64,000 bases of DNA from Phytophthora colocasiae. Taxonomy: Eukaryota > Oomycota > Peronosporomycetes > Peronosporales > Peronosporaceae. A program made the translations under genes and the position numbers. Shown here piece by piece: positions 53,589 through 63,211 of this stretch. Under the pieces are notes generated by a model, which was not told the DNA's origin, made no database searches, and worked only from the letters and a program-made list of their open reading frames with translations. Where the stretch lies: NCBI GenBank assembly GCA_018806915.1, contig JAGKQI010000059.1:1-64000 (forward strand), read 5' to 3'. How positions within the stretch are numbered: the stretch's first letter is position 1; each line of letters starts with the position of its first letter.

Positions 53589-55469
53589 ATGTCGAAGAGA
53601 GCGAACTCTCTTCGTGCCCTAGTGGACTCGAGCGCGTCGAACAACTTTGTTCGACAGGGAAGTCTTCGTAGGCTAGACTTCGAAGAGGCCGACACGCCTC
53701 GCGGCGTGTTGGAAGTGCGGTTGGCAACAGGTGCCACCGTGAGGACTGAGAAGCGCGTAGTCCGTGTGCGCTTCTCTTACAAACGAAGGACGTTTGTAGA
53801 AGATCTTATCGTCTTGGATCTAGACGATAAGTTCGACTTGGTATTAGGCATGCCGTGGCTTGCACGGCATGACTCGGTGATCAACTGGGAGAAGCGTACG
53901 CTCGTACGCTTCAACAACACATGCGCGACAGAGAGCGATGGACCTGTCAGTGCTGCACATGCACCGGCCGGTGCATGTGAATCCCCAGTTGAGGCAGCAG
54001 CGGCCGCCGCTGCCTCCGATCGCCGCCGGCGACCATCAACGACTCCGGGAGTCGTTGTGAGAAAATGTGTGTCGACTCAGAAATCTGAGCCGAAGGGTCG
54101 CGGTCACATGAGTGATGGTCAGGTGAATGTGAATCACCTGACGCGTAAACATCTGAATGATGTTTGTCACATGAGTGATGGTCAGGTGAATGCGATTCAC
54201 CTGAGAGAAGGTATTATACCGGTATTACCGGTATCCTTGGAGGTACTTCAAGCCTCCAAGGGTCGCGCCGACGACGTCGCGTCAACTCTGGGAGTTGACG
54301 AAGCAAATAATATTCGGGGAACCAAAAGGCGTGCGTCAGCTGTGGGAGCTGACGCCACTGGCGCGTCGCTGCTAGTTCTGGGAACTAGCGATCGGTCATC
54401 AGCTCCGGGAGCTGATGAGACGTGTATAGGCGAACAGTCGCTGCTAGTTCCGGGAACTAGCGATCGTGCGTCAGTTCTGGGAGCTGACGATATGTGTACA
54501 AGCGAACACTCGCTAGCGCAGGTAGCTAGCGAGAGCACGTCGACTCCGGGAGTCGACGATGCGGTTGCTTCATCCGCTCCGGGAGCGGATGGAGGCGCAG
54601 CGGTTCAGGGAACCGACTGCGCGGCAGGAGGTGCTGGCGGTTGCAAACGCCCAGCACCCGAACAACCTGCGTGCTCACGTGCAGCAGCGCTGCACGCGAT
54701 GAGCGGCACTCAAGCCGGGCTTGATAGTGCGAGTCAGCGGAAGGAATCCGCTGACGATTGCGATAACGTCCCGTCCAAGGTGCGATGCCTTGGACGTGGA
54801 GCGCCTGGAGCCGGGCTCCACGGTAGACCTTCGCGGCGCAAGCTCAGGGAGCTGCGCGAGTCTCAGTCCGGGACTGAGACGGGTGTATCTGCAGTGCAGA
54901 CACCGAGTGTCGAGACGTTGAACGTCTTGACACGTACTGGTACTGGGTTACAGTACCAGAGGATGCGGTTGGAGAATCCGCCGACGAGTGCGTCGGCGTT
55001 GACCGCACTTCCAACGATGAGTTGGAAGCGCTTCGCGCGAGACTTGTACGATGGACGCATCGAACAAATTTGCATTCTCTCGGATATCGAGAGAGTGGAT
55101 CGCGAAGCCGAAGAGCTGAAGCAGCTCGTCGTCGATGGGATCACTGAGGGTGATGACTCCCTCAGTGCGAAGACTAAGAAGCAGCGCTTCGAGGACCAGA
55201 GTTGGGACTCGTTGAGGTCGAGTCCCTACTACGAAGTTCTGCGGGAGTACAAGGATGTACTCCCGGACGAGATTCCTTCGGAGCTTCCGAAGGATAAGGG
55301 CGTACGGCAAGAGATTGATCTCGTGAAGGTCACGAAGTACTGTGTTACACGTCAGTTACCACTGCCGCGTGAACAAGTGCAACCGATAGACGAATTCATT
55401 GAAAGTCGTCGTCTTGCAGGTAAAGTGCGGAGTCAACGTCCCCGCACAGTGCTCCAACGTTCTGTGTGA
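53589..55469 (+). pseudogene. pol: Family B protease and PG-repeat linker, plus-strand copy
   Basis: 626 open codons. Retropepsin LRALVDSSASNNFV: the catalytic Asp is kept but the Gly of DSG is Ser, which should kill activity. LVLGMPWLARHDSVINW is the second conserved protease motif. Then repeats of the type SSAPGADE, LLVPGTSDR, STPGVDDA (54280-54615), a basic segment, and the RT lead-in. A 1-nt deletion near 55433 moves the rest of RT to the next frame. In this copy the codon that is TGA in units 2 and 3 is TTA (55356-55358). Confidence 0.8.
54280..54615 (+). repeat. Array of hairpins with variable stems and a shared 3-nt loop
   Basis: Nine inverted repeats: 54280-54300 (CGTCAACTC, loop TGG), 54333-54355 (GCGTCAGCT), 54371-54389 (GCTAGTTC, TGG), 54396-54418 (TCATCAGCTC, CGG), 54443-54461 (GCTAGTTC, CGG), 54469-54489 (CGTCAGTTC with one wobble, TGG), 54509-54533 (CTCGCTAGC), 54538-54558 (CGTCGACTC, CGG) and 54571-54591 (CATCCGCTC, CGG); 54601-54615 (CGGTTC, AGG) extends it. 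Stems differ but pairing is complete. Each loop encodes part of the PG/LG dipeptide of a peptide repeat. Same array on minus at about 19440-19740 and 38270-38570. Confidence 0.9.
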
Positions 55470-58072
55470 AGAAACCACAGGGCGGCTGGTGCATCGTTCA
55501 TGCGTATAACAAGCTGAACGATGCGACGATACCGGCGCAGACGCCGATACCGCGAAAAGATGTTATCATCGATTCGATGGCCTTGAGCACTATCTTCAGT
55601 GCTCTAGATCTGCGTGATGGATTCTATCAAATCCTCATGCGTGAGAGGGACATCCCTCTCACAGCGGTAAGCACTCCAAGCGGTATGCTTTGGGAGTGGC
55701 TCGTCATGACACAGTTTATTAAGAATGACCCTGCGACGTTCAATAGATGCGTGACACATCTATTGCGCTCGGTGCGCGACTTCGCACCGAGCTACTTCGA
55801 CGACGTGTTCGTCCACAGCCGGGCTGTGAACGGGAAGACGGACATTGAGATGCACAAGGTGCATCTCCGGAAGCTGCTAGAGCTTATGAGGAAACATAAG
55901 CTCTATGCGAACCTGAAGAAGTGTATCTTCGGGGCGAGCGAGATACCCGTGCTGGGGTGTCTCGTGGGCAAAGACGGCGTGCGCCCTGACCCAGAGAAGG
56001 TCAGAGTGATCAATGAATGGCCCACGCCATCCAATGTGAAGGAACTGAGGCAGTTCCTTGGGCTTGCCACGTACTTGTGCAAGTACGTGGACAACTATGC
56101 GGGCAAGATTCGCCCGTTGTCACAGCTTCTTAAGAAAGAAGCTGAGTGGATTTGGACGACCGAGTGCGAGGAGGCATTCGATGCAGTCAAGCAGGGCTTG
56201 ACTGAAGCGCCGATCTTGGCCGTGGCGGACCAAGATCGTCCATTCCACGTAGTGTGCGATGCATCCGACTTTGCAATCGGATGTGCATTGATGCAACACG
56301 ATCACGAAGGGCGTGATCGTGTAGTCTATTATCAATCGCGTCAGCTGAAGCCAGCTGAGCGTAATTATCCCGTACATGACAAGGAGCTCCTTGCCATGAA
56401 GTATGCACTCGCAAAGTTCCGAGTGTATCTACTTGTGAGTAGACCGTTCGTGGTCTATACAGACCACGCATCATTGCGTACGGCGATTAAGTCGCCGCAC
56501 ATCTCGCAACGTATGGCGAGATGGTTGTCCTTCTTCGCGGAGTACAACTTCCGGGTGGAGTACAAACCCGGAAGACTCAATGTAGTGGCCGACGCGTTAT
56601 CGCGTCGACCTGACTATGCGGAGACGGTCGACGCCAACAGCGTTGGCGTCGTGAGGACAAGTGTGCCGTCGTCAACGTTGATTGACGACGTGAAGAACGC
56701 GTATGCAAGAGATGCAGACGCGAAGGGGCTGCTGGAGTTCCTCGCAGCACCTTCCGACGTGCCACGTCGGAAGCTAACCCCTCATCTTCGAGCTCGTGTA
56801 CACCGCTATCGTGTACACGAAGGCCTACTGTTGTACAGTGCAGTAGACGACAATGCGGATCGCATTGTCGTTCCGAATGATCATGACCTCCGGTTGAGGA
56901 TCATGTTCGAGTATCACGATGCCCCCACGGCAGGGCATCCGGGTCGTGAGAAGACGTACACTCTTCTCACGCGTGACTTCTACTGGCACCACCAGTACAA
57001 GTGGGTGCGCAAGTACGTACGTGCTTGCGAGGTTTGTCAACGCGTGAAGCCTGCGCAGTTCTCGCAGGCTCCTCTTCAATCACTTCCGACTCCGTCGGAG
57101 TGTTGGCAGTCCATGTCCATGGACTTTGTCTTCGGTCTTCCGCCTGACAGCAAGCGGAGGACGGGCATCGTTGTCTTTGTGGACAGATTCAGCAAGACGG
57201 TTTATCTTGCTGCCGTCCCGGCTACTGTTACAGCCGCGCAGACTGCGCGACTGTTTGTTGACATGGTGTTCAAACACCATGGCATGCCGCTCGACATTGT
57301 GTCGGACCGTGATCCACGCTTCACAGCGCGGTTCTGGCAAGAAGTGTTTACACTTCTTGGTTCACAGTTGTCAATGTCGACTGCGGATCATCCGCAGACG
57401 GACGGACAGACCGAACGTGTCAACCGTGTACTGAGTGACACGTTGAAGAGCCACGCTCACTCGTTCCCGCATTGGAGCGAGTGCTTGCCGATGGCAGAGT
57501 TTGCCATCAACAACTCGGTGCATGCCTCGACAGGGCATACACCGTTCTACGTGAACGCCATGAGGCATCCACGATTGCCGAGCATGCTCGGCGGGGTAGC
57601 TTCCTCCTTAAGTGGTGGGGGGGATCTACGGTTGCGTCCGAACAACCGCAGAATGCAACTGATAGCAGCACACTATCAGCTGCGGTGACGCGTGCGACGT
57701 CTCGTTCGAGCAGGAACGAGCGCGCGATGTCTGTGCCGGGCACAGACATGAGAGATGATAGCGAGCAGGCAGGGCCTGCTGCTGACAAGGGCGACAAGCT
57801 GAAAGGATTCAGCTCGAGTGCGCTAGACTTTGTCCAGCCCGTCATACGATTTGTCCAGGATGCTATCGCAGCTTCTGTCGATCGACAGAAGCTGAACGCT
57901 GATAATGTTGGTAGGGGCAACATACATGAATTCAAAGTGGGTTCATTAGTTTTGTTAGCTACACAAAACCTGCCTAAACATGCAGTGTCTGACTTTGGAG
58001 CAAGCAAGCTTGCTTCAAGATTCATTGGGCCGTTCAAAGTACTTGAACGGCACGGCAACGCGTACCGGCTGG
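55466..58072 (+). pseudogene. pol: Family B RT-RNase H-integrase, plus-strand copy
   Basis: 740 codons open to 57688, then the integrase C-terminal part in the next frame (57472-58158) after extra G residues near 57616. RT YFDD at about 55795; the block MPQGLKNAP is altered to MTQFIKNDP by a cluster of G-to-T and C-to-A changes, a likely inactivating change. RNase H CDASD, integrase DDE intact (SDRDPRF, TDGQTERVN). The sequence ends at LERHGNAYRLDT, where it meets the inverted element; the chromodomain is missing. Confidence 0.85.
56449..57125 (+). repeat. Representative hairpin-tiled stretch of B pol
   Basis: Perfect stems read by eye: 56449-56468 (8 bp), 56481-56497 (6), 56500-56523 (8), 56548-56574 (9), 56591-56606 (6), 56604-56632 (7), 56629-56651 (10, loop AGC), 56667-56690 (9), 56751-56773 (10, loop GCC), 56794-56820 (10), 56825-56846 (6), 56848-56870 (10, loop GAT), 56918-56939 (7), 56945-56971 (10), 56981-56997 (6), 57008-57029 (near-palindrome), 57048-57070 (8), 57085-57099 (6), 57108-57125 (8). 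All lie in the RNase H to integrase coding frame. Confidence 0.9.
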
Positions 58073-59340
58073 ACACCCGCGTCGGCTCGGTGAAGGAGAA
58101 CGACCACCACGTTGGTCATCCGACCCATCGCTTAGCGACTGGTCTCGAGGAGACCTAGAGTCGCGGGGACCGGTCTGAGGCGCCTCTGGTGCTGCATCAG
58201 CGGGTCTATGACCTCGAGCATCACGTTGCTCCGGATCGACAAGACGTGTTGGTTCGGATGCAACCACCTGTGGCTCTGCCACCTGCTGTCGTGCAGCCTT
58301 CGTCCGACTCGGCGCCAGCGCCTCAGAACTCACAAGAGCAGGGTCCCGATATGGCTTAATCAAGCCCACGTAGAACACAGGATGTGTTTGCATACGCTTT
58401 GGCAAGCCAAGCGTGTATGCCAGGCCCTTCTTGGCCACGACCGTGAACGGTCCGATGAAGCGCGGCCGCAACTTCGTCTTGAAGACGGCTGACACTGCGT
58501 GTGTAGGCAGGTTCTTAGCGTTTAATAAAACCTGGTCACCGACCTTGAATTCCCACATGTTGCTTCTGCCTTTGGCATCAGCTTGTTCCTTCTGAACATC
58601 TTGGCTTTCATCCATCGCGTCACGCACATGGCGAAAGACGCTTAGCCTCATCGAGAGGAAGTCATCGACTTGCTTACGAACAGCAAGGGGGCTGACATCA
58701 GCTAGCTCGGAGTCGAGCGACGGCACAGCCTCTCCCCCACCAAGCCCAAGGCTACCGCATGGCGGAGTGAGCGGGACGCGCGGATGCGCAAGGCCGTTCA
58801 CGTAGAACGGGGTGAAGCCTGTCGAGGCATGCACCGCATTGTTCATAGAGAACTCAACGAGAGGGAGCATAGCGCTCCAACGCTTCGGCGTTTCAGCGCA
58901 TACGCTGCGGAGGATGTCCTCCAGGACGCGGTTCACGCGTTCAGTCTGACCACCGGTCTGCGGATGATCCGCCGTGGACATGTCCAGTCGAGTGCCAAGC
59001 ACTTTGAACACGGACGTCCAGAAGTGACCCGTGAAACGGGGGTCTCGATCCGAGACAATGGTCTCTGGCAGCCCATGCTGGCGGAAGACCCTATCGATAA
59101 AGATCGTCGCTGTACCAGCGCCATTGACGGTGTCCGGCACAGCCGCGAGATGAGCCATCTTGCTCAGACGGTCAACAAAGACCACCACGCCCGTGTTGCC
59201 TGCCGTATCCTTCGGCAGGCCAAACGCAAAGTCCATACTTATGGACTGCCAACACCCAGAGGGTACAGGCAAGCTCGCCAAAGGCGCCGCCGCATGCGGC
59301 GAGGGTTTAACCCGCTGACACGTCTCGCACGCAACAGGAC
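58073..59340 (-). pseudogene. Integrase of a second Gypsy lineage joined to B gag
   Basis: Part of a 455-codon frame (59401-58034). CETCQRVKP, MDFAFGLP, SDRDPRF, TGGQTERVN give a DDE core; KVGDQVLLNAKNLPTH, PRFIGPF and HPVFYVGLIKPY form the C-terminal module, then a disordered tail to the tail-to-tail junction. It resembles B integrase but differs at many residues (KDTAGNTG against PDSKRRTG), so it comes from a related, different family. Zinc knuckle, protease, RT and RNase H are absent between gag and integrase. Confidence 0.8.
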
Positions 59341-60111
59341 ACGCCGGCTTCGACACGTTCGCATGAAGTTTATCTTGACACCGGCTAATCTCCTCTTGCA
59401 TCGCAAGGCTGATCGCCTCCTCGAGAGTATTCGGATACTCTCGGAAGAGGAACTCTTGACGGGACCATCTCTTAGTCCCTTCATGAACGTGACGACCTTG
59501 GTCGCCTCGTCGATCGGGTTGGCCACTATGTTCGATACCAAGTATCGAGCACGCTGGGCAAAGGTGTGAACATCATCCTTGCCCTGCTGCAGATCGAGGA
59601 ACTCCGCTCTCGATCTGAACTCGTTCTTCGGAGGCTCAAACGCAAGCTTGAGCTCCTCTTTGAACACCTCGTACGTGCCGAAGCACGTAGGATCCGAGAG
59701 TCGGCGCCCATAGGCCCAACTCCTCGCACGTCCGCCAAGACATGACATGGCGAACGCGACCTTCGACATCGGATCGACGATACGTCGAGCCGCAACGGCT
59801 GTGTCAAGTTCGACAAGCCAACGAAGGAGGGTCCCGTCCTCCTTCCCCGTGTAGGTACTCACGTGGAGTTTCAACGACTCCACGCGTGGCTTCGGGGAAG
59901 ACACCGAGGCAGCAACATCTCGTTGCTCCTTCACAATGTACCCCAGAGCAACACCGTGTTGCTCTGTCGGCGATAGCGTACGAAGCATCGTCGCTACCGC
60001 TGCCTCTCCAATGACTTGCGAAAGTCTTTGGAGAGCCTTCCACTCTGGGTCCGACAGGTGGGCGCAGTCCGTGCGTAACGGACATTTGAGGGGTCCCAGT
60101 GGATCCCTCAT
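59335..60111 (-). pseudogene. gag: Family B-type gag, minus-strand copy
   Basis: Starts MRDPLGPLKCPLRTD at 60111 and continues with the same capsid region as 52623-53290, only scattered substitutions apart, and the same frame change near 59465. After KLHAN-VSKPA it is fused to the foreign integrase. This copy supplies the gag N-terminus missing elsewhere and lies 70 bp downstream of a primer site and LTR, so it marks the 5' end of an internally deleted, chimeric element. Confidence 0.8.
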
Positions 60112-60180
60112 CCATTGGGGAGTTCTCTACCCCGCGTTCGTATGACTCCATACGAACGAACAGCAGTCGGTCGTGGGACG

Positions 60181-60198
60181 GACTACAAAGTGCTACCA
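60181..60198 (-). promoter_or_regulatory. Family B primer binding site
   Basis: On minus TGGTAGCACTTTGTAGTC starts two bases after the LTR end (CCCATTACA then CC). TGGTAGC at the start is typical of initiator-Met-primed Gypsy elements; the remaining bases I cannot assign. Confidence 0.6.
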
Positions 60199-60200
60199 GG

Positions 60201-60594
60201 TGTAATGGGTCTACTTAGACCTATTAGGTGGCGTACACGTGCGCTTACGTGTATGAGGAAGCGTGCAATTAGATTAGACTTAATTTAAATATACTTATTT
60301 AAATAAGTATAATTAAACTAAATATAAACGAATTAATACTGCAAATACCGTAAAATGAGAACTGTTATTGAATTCGGCACGGAGCCAATTATGGACCTCC
60401 TAAAACTGTTTTGATCTATTTCTAAAGGCTACCAACGTGTGGTTGGCAGAGTCTCTGCTATGGTATTGGTAGAAATCCATTACTTTCTACCAATAACATG
60501 CACAAATGCACACGAACCACCCAATAATGTGGTTCGCCCATGTAGCTATTGGTGTGTACAGCACACCAAGGTCTGAGGCCCATTTCCAACCGCG
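60201..60594 (-). repeat. Family B-type 5' LTR, partial
   Basis: Matches 13799-14190 with about 10% differences, through CCCATTTCCAACC. The expected last 67 bp (12-bp hairpin to GTTACA) are replaced by a 40-bp unrelated filler and then an inverted LTR fragment. Hairpins persist although bases differ (for example ACCAACGTGTGGTTGGCAG lacks the outer pairs). Confidence 0.8.
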
Positions 60595-60634
60595 GGAGCC
60601 TTACCCTCAAACTCCCCCTCGTCGTAATCGACGA

Positions 60635-60787
60635 TGTAACGGGGTTATACGTACAAGTGCAGTTGCGATAACTCTAGGAAATGGTTGTACCACTTGTAAC
60701 TCTAACAGTTATCCTAACTGTTAGAGGTTGGAAACGGGTCTCAGACCTTGGTGTGCTGCACACACCAATGGCTACATGGGCGAATGT
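60635..60787 (+). repeat. Inverted fragment of a family B LTR
   Basis: Starts TGTAACGGGGTT, the reverse complement of the B LTR end AACCCCGTTACA, and continues in inverted order through CTCTAACAGTTA TCC TAACTGTTAGAG to CTACATGGGCGAA. With 60536-60594 it forms a long imperfect inverted repeat (arms about 59 bp, spacer about 130 bp). Confidence 0.75.
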
Positions 60788-60836
60788 AACGGAGTTACAC
60801 GGCGCTGCGCGCCTTGGCTACAGTTGGTGTGGTATA

Positions 60837-61287
60837 TGTTGTGGTTGCACTTCGCTGTCTACTCGCTGGGCCCCTGCTACGAGCCTCACGGTCTGCGCGT
60901 GCGCGGCGCGTGCCTCTGGGGGCTGCAGTTGAAGTGAAGAGAATACTGCGACCTGATTGGCGGATCACCTGGGGTTGCGTGGATATGATTGGGCGAGATA
61001 GTTGAAGTCGGATCAACAGCTGTGATTAGCATGGATAATCACATGCATTGACGAGACAGACCGTGTCCGTCCCAATCGGGTGTGTCCGTCCCAGGACACT
61101 GTGATTGGCCGACGGCCCGTGCCCGTCCCACTCAAGTGTGACCGCTGCACATGCATATAGTTAAATGAAGTCAAATGAGGGAGACGCTAGGAGAGCTACA
61201 GGAGTAGGAAGGAACAAGCAGGACAAAGAGGACTAACTCAAATAAACTCACTTTCGGATTTCCTTCCTTCTGCTCACATCGACAACA
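60837..61287 (+). repeat. Copia LTR (candidate limits)
   Basis: Proposed from TGTTGT at 60837 to ACAACA at 61282-61287, 6-bp terminal inverted repeats, upstream of a Copia primer site and gag. It contains a three-copy 12-bp repeat, CATATAGTTAAATG (61151) as a possible TATA region, and GATTGGCC. The 22-bp gap to the primer site is longer than usual, so the right limit may be nearer 61307. Confidence 0.4.
61063..61130 (+). repeat. Three-copy 12-bp repeat GTGYCCGTCCCA
   Basis: Copies at 61063-61074, 61082-61093 and 61119-61130, spaced 19 and 37 bp, just upstream of the TATA-like stretch. The position suits an LTR enhancer; inference only. Confidence 0.55.
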
Positions 61288-61309
61288 AGCCTCATTCGCC
61301 ACTCTCAAT

Positions 61310-61325
61310 TGGTTATGAGCCCAAG
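61310..61325 (+). promoter_or_regulatory. Copia half-tRNA primer binding site
   Basis: TGGTTATGAGCCCA is complementary to the initiator-Met anticodon stem-loop (GGGCTCATAACC), as in Drosophila copia, which primes from a 5' half of tRNA-iMet. The ATG of gag (61315-61317) lies inside it, opposite the CAU anticodon. Confidence 0.75.
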
Positions 61326-61614
61326 CTACGCGGACACCGTCAAGCTCGTGGAAGACAACTACTTCCACTGGGAGTTCAACATGCGGATGAAGCTCTCTCG
61401 CAAGGGACTGCTGCCCCACATCATCAAGGCGGAGTTCGACCCGGTGAGCAACCGCATCACGGACGCATGGAAGACCGACGATCTGAAGGCCCTTGGCGTG
61501 ATTGCTGGCGACGTCAGCCTCACGTTCCAAGTCTACATCCGTGGTGCAATGACTGCGATGGACGCGTGGACCATGCTCCAGGAGCAGTTCAACCGGAACA
61601 CGATCAAGAACTGT
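61315..61614 (+). pseudogene. gag: Copia gag, 5' fragment
   Basis: MSPSYADTVKLVEDNYFHWEF is the start of a Copia-type gag (UBN2/gag-polypeptide family), with DAWKTDDLKALGVI and AMDAWTMLQEQFNRNT following the usual order. After NTIKN (about 61614) similarity stops and 25 unrelated codons lead to a stop at 61687, so the rest of the element is missing or replaced. Confidence 0.8.
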
Positions 61615-63211
61615 GAATCTGTGGGTTTGAATTTTCGCCCAGAAGCCGCCTCCCAGGACCATCCATTGATCTGGAAGCTGATTGGCTGATATTTGACAAC
61701 ATTGGGACGGGAATCTGGGAAGGTGTAAGCGTTGTGCTTCAGGAATACCTTCGATAATCTCCGGAATCCATGTCCGATCCGGAATCCCGAGTCGACCAAC
61801 TGCATCCGGAGCCCTGATACAGCTGAACCAGGTACACATACAGTATCCAAGTATTTCCTGTGAAAAGAGCTCCAGATGCCGGCCAAGGTCACGTGGAATC
61901 TGAACACCAAGGGCGTTTGGAAAGGACTGGCATCCGGGGAAATCCTGATTTGTACCCAGTATCCAGTTGAATAGTCCTGATTTGTACCCAGTATCCAGTT
62001 GAAGCTCCAAGTATACTTAAGTCAAGTGATTACCGACCGACCAAGACGACCGACCAAGATGTGCTCGGCACCAGCCGGAATTCTTCGGGCTTCGGCGACA
62101 GGGACACGCGCCCCCTGCCCCTTTCTATAGTGAAATCAAGATGTTTAGCAGAAACTTTAGCAAAATACTTATACATAAATAACAGAGAGTTCAATTTGCC
62201 ACCAAGGACGCAAGTGAGTGTGCGGGAGGTTCCCACAAGCCACCACTGCCGAGAACCGCCGACCAGCCTCAAGAAGAGGGCTCGGGGTCATCTCCGCCAG
62301 CGTTAGGCCGCGACGACAGCGTACACCGCCGCGGGATTCTCCACAAAGGTCAAGACCAAGTTAGGTAAGGGATCCGGAGGGCGCATCCGGAAGTGAGCTT
62401 CCTATTTCATATTCCAGTTGGTATTCCGGACTCCGGATACCCATTTCATATTATAACTGCGTTTTTAGGAGGTTGTTGGTAGTTAGCCCCTTGGAACTGT
62501 ATTGAATTAACTACTGTGTGATAGGATTGTATATTGAGGATTATCCGGATTACTTTCTAGTGATTCCGGACTCCATTTGATTATTGTCTTCCGGAAACCA
62601 AGTGGTTATCCGGAAGTGGTGCGCTTGTTAGAGTCCCGGAACCGAGCCAGTGTTCCGGGATCAGACTCCGTCGACTGGCATCTGGAGTGCCCACCGCTCA
62701 AGGGCCACAAAGAATAAGAGCGGCTGTATATTTGCATATTAACTCTCTGTATTGTATTGGTTAACCGCTAGGGGAAGACTTTGCTAATAGTCTTTCACTG
62801 ATTCCAGACGACTGCATCTGGAAAGTACCTGGCATTTGTACATCTGGACCTGATCGGCATCCAGAAGTAACTCATTGGTGACTACACCGGATATACGAAG
62901 ACAAACGACACCCAAGAGGATACCACAAGGTCACACGCCAACTCTGCCTTCCGGATACCCATAGGATCCCGGAAGGTTGAGACTGACCCCACTTGGCATC
63001 TGGACGTTTTATTCCAGAATCCACTTGGCCACGCACTATACACTCTGGGCGACCGACTTCCAGTCCGGAAGCCGAAAAGTGTTCACCCACTTCGCCACAG
63101 CTGGTGCGCGTGCCCGGATTCGATACCGAGTGTATAACCGAGTTACTTTATATTTGATTCGATTAGTTTCAGGGGAACTGAGTGCTAACTAACTTTCTAA
63201 TCGTGGTTGTG
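61615..63211. other. Non-coding, CCGGA-rich region, possibly an LTR of a third family
   Basis: No convincing gene on either strand. It has a 29-bp direct repeat (61943-61971 and 61975-62003, starting TCCTGATTTGTACCC), a perfect 13-bp tandem repeat (CGACCGACCAAGA, 62034-62059) and CCATTTCATATT twice near 62404-62453. CCGGA occurs 16 times in 61741-63000 where about 1.2 are expected. Its position directly upstream of an ORF rich in the same motif suggests 5' LTR or leader of another retroelement; TGGTTGTGATGATTGG at 63204 could be its primer site. Confidence 0.4.

Noticed and set aside
54280..54615. CRISPR-like repeat array
   Set aside because: No constant repeat or spacer of fixed length; stems vary, only a 3-nt loop is shared, and the region is inside a eukaryotic retroelement frame.
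61171..62010. 279-codon minus-strand frame
   Set aside because: It runs antisense through the Copia gag and across the break at 61614; no family resemblance, so a chance shadow.
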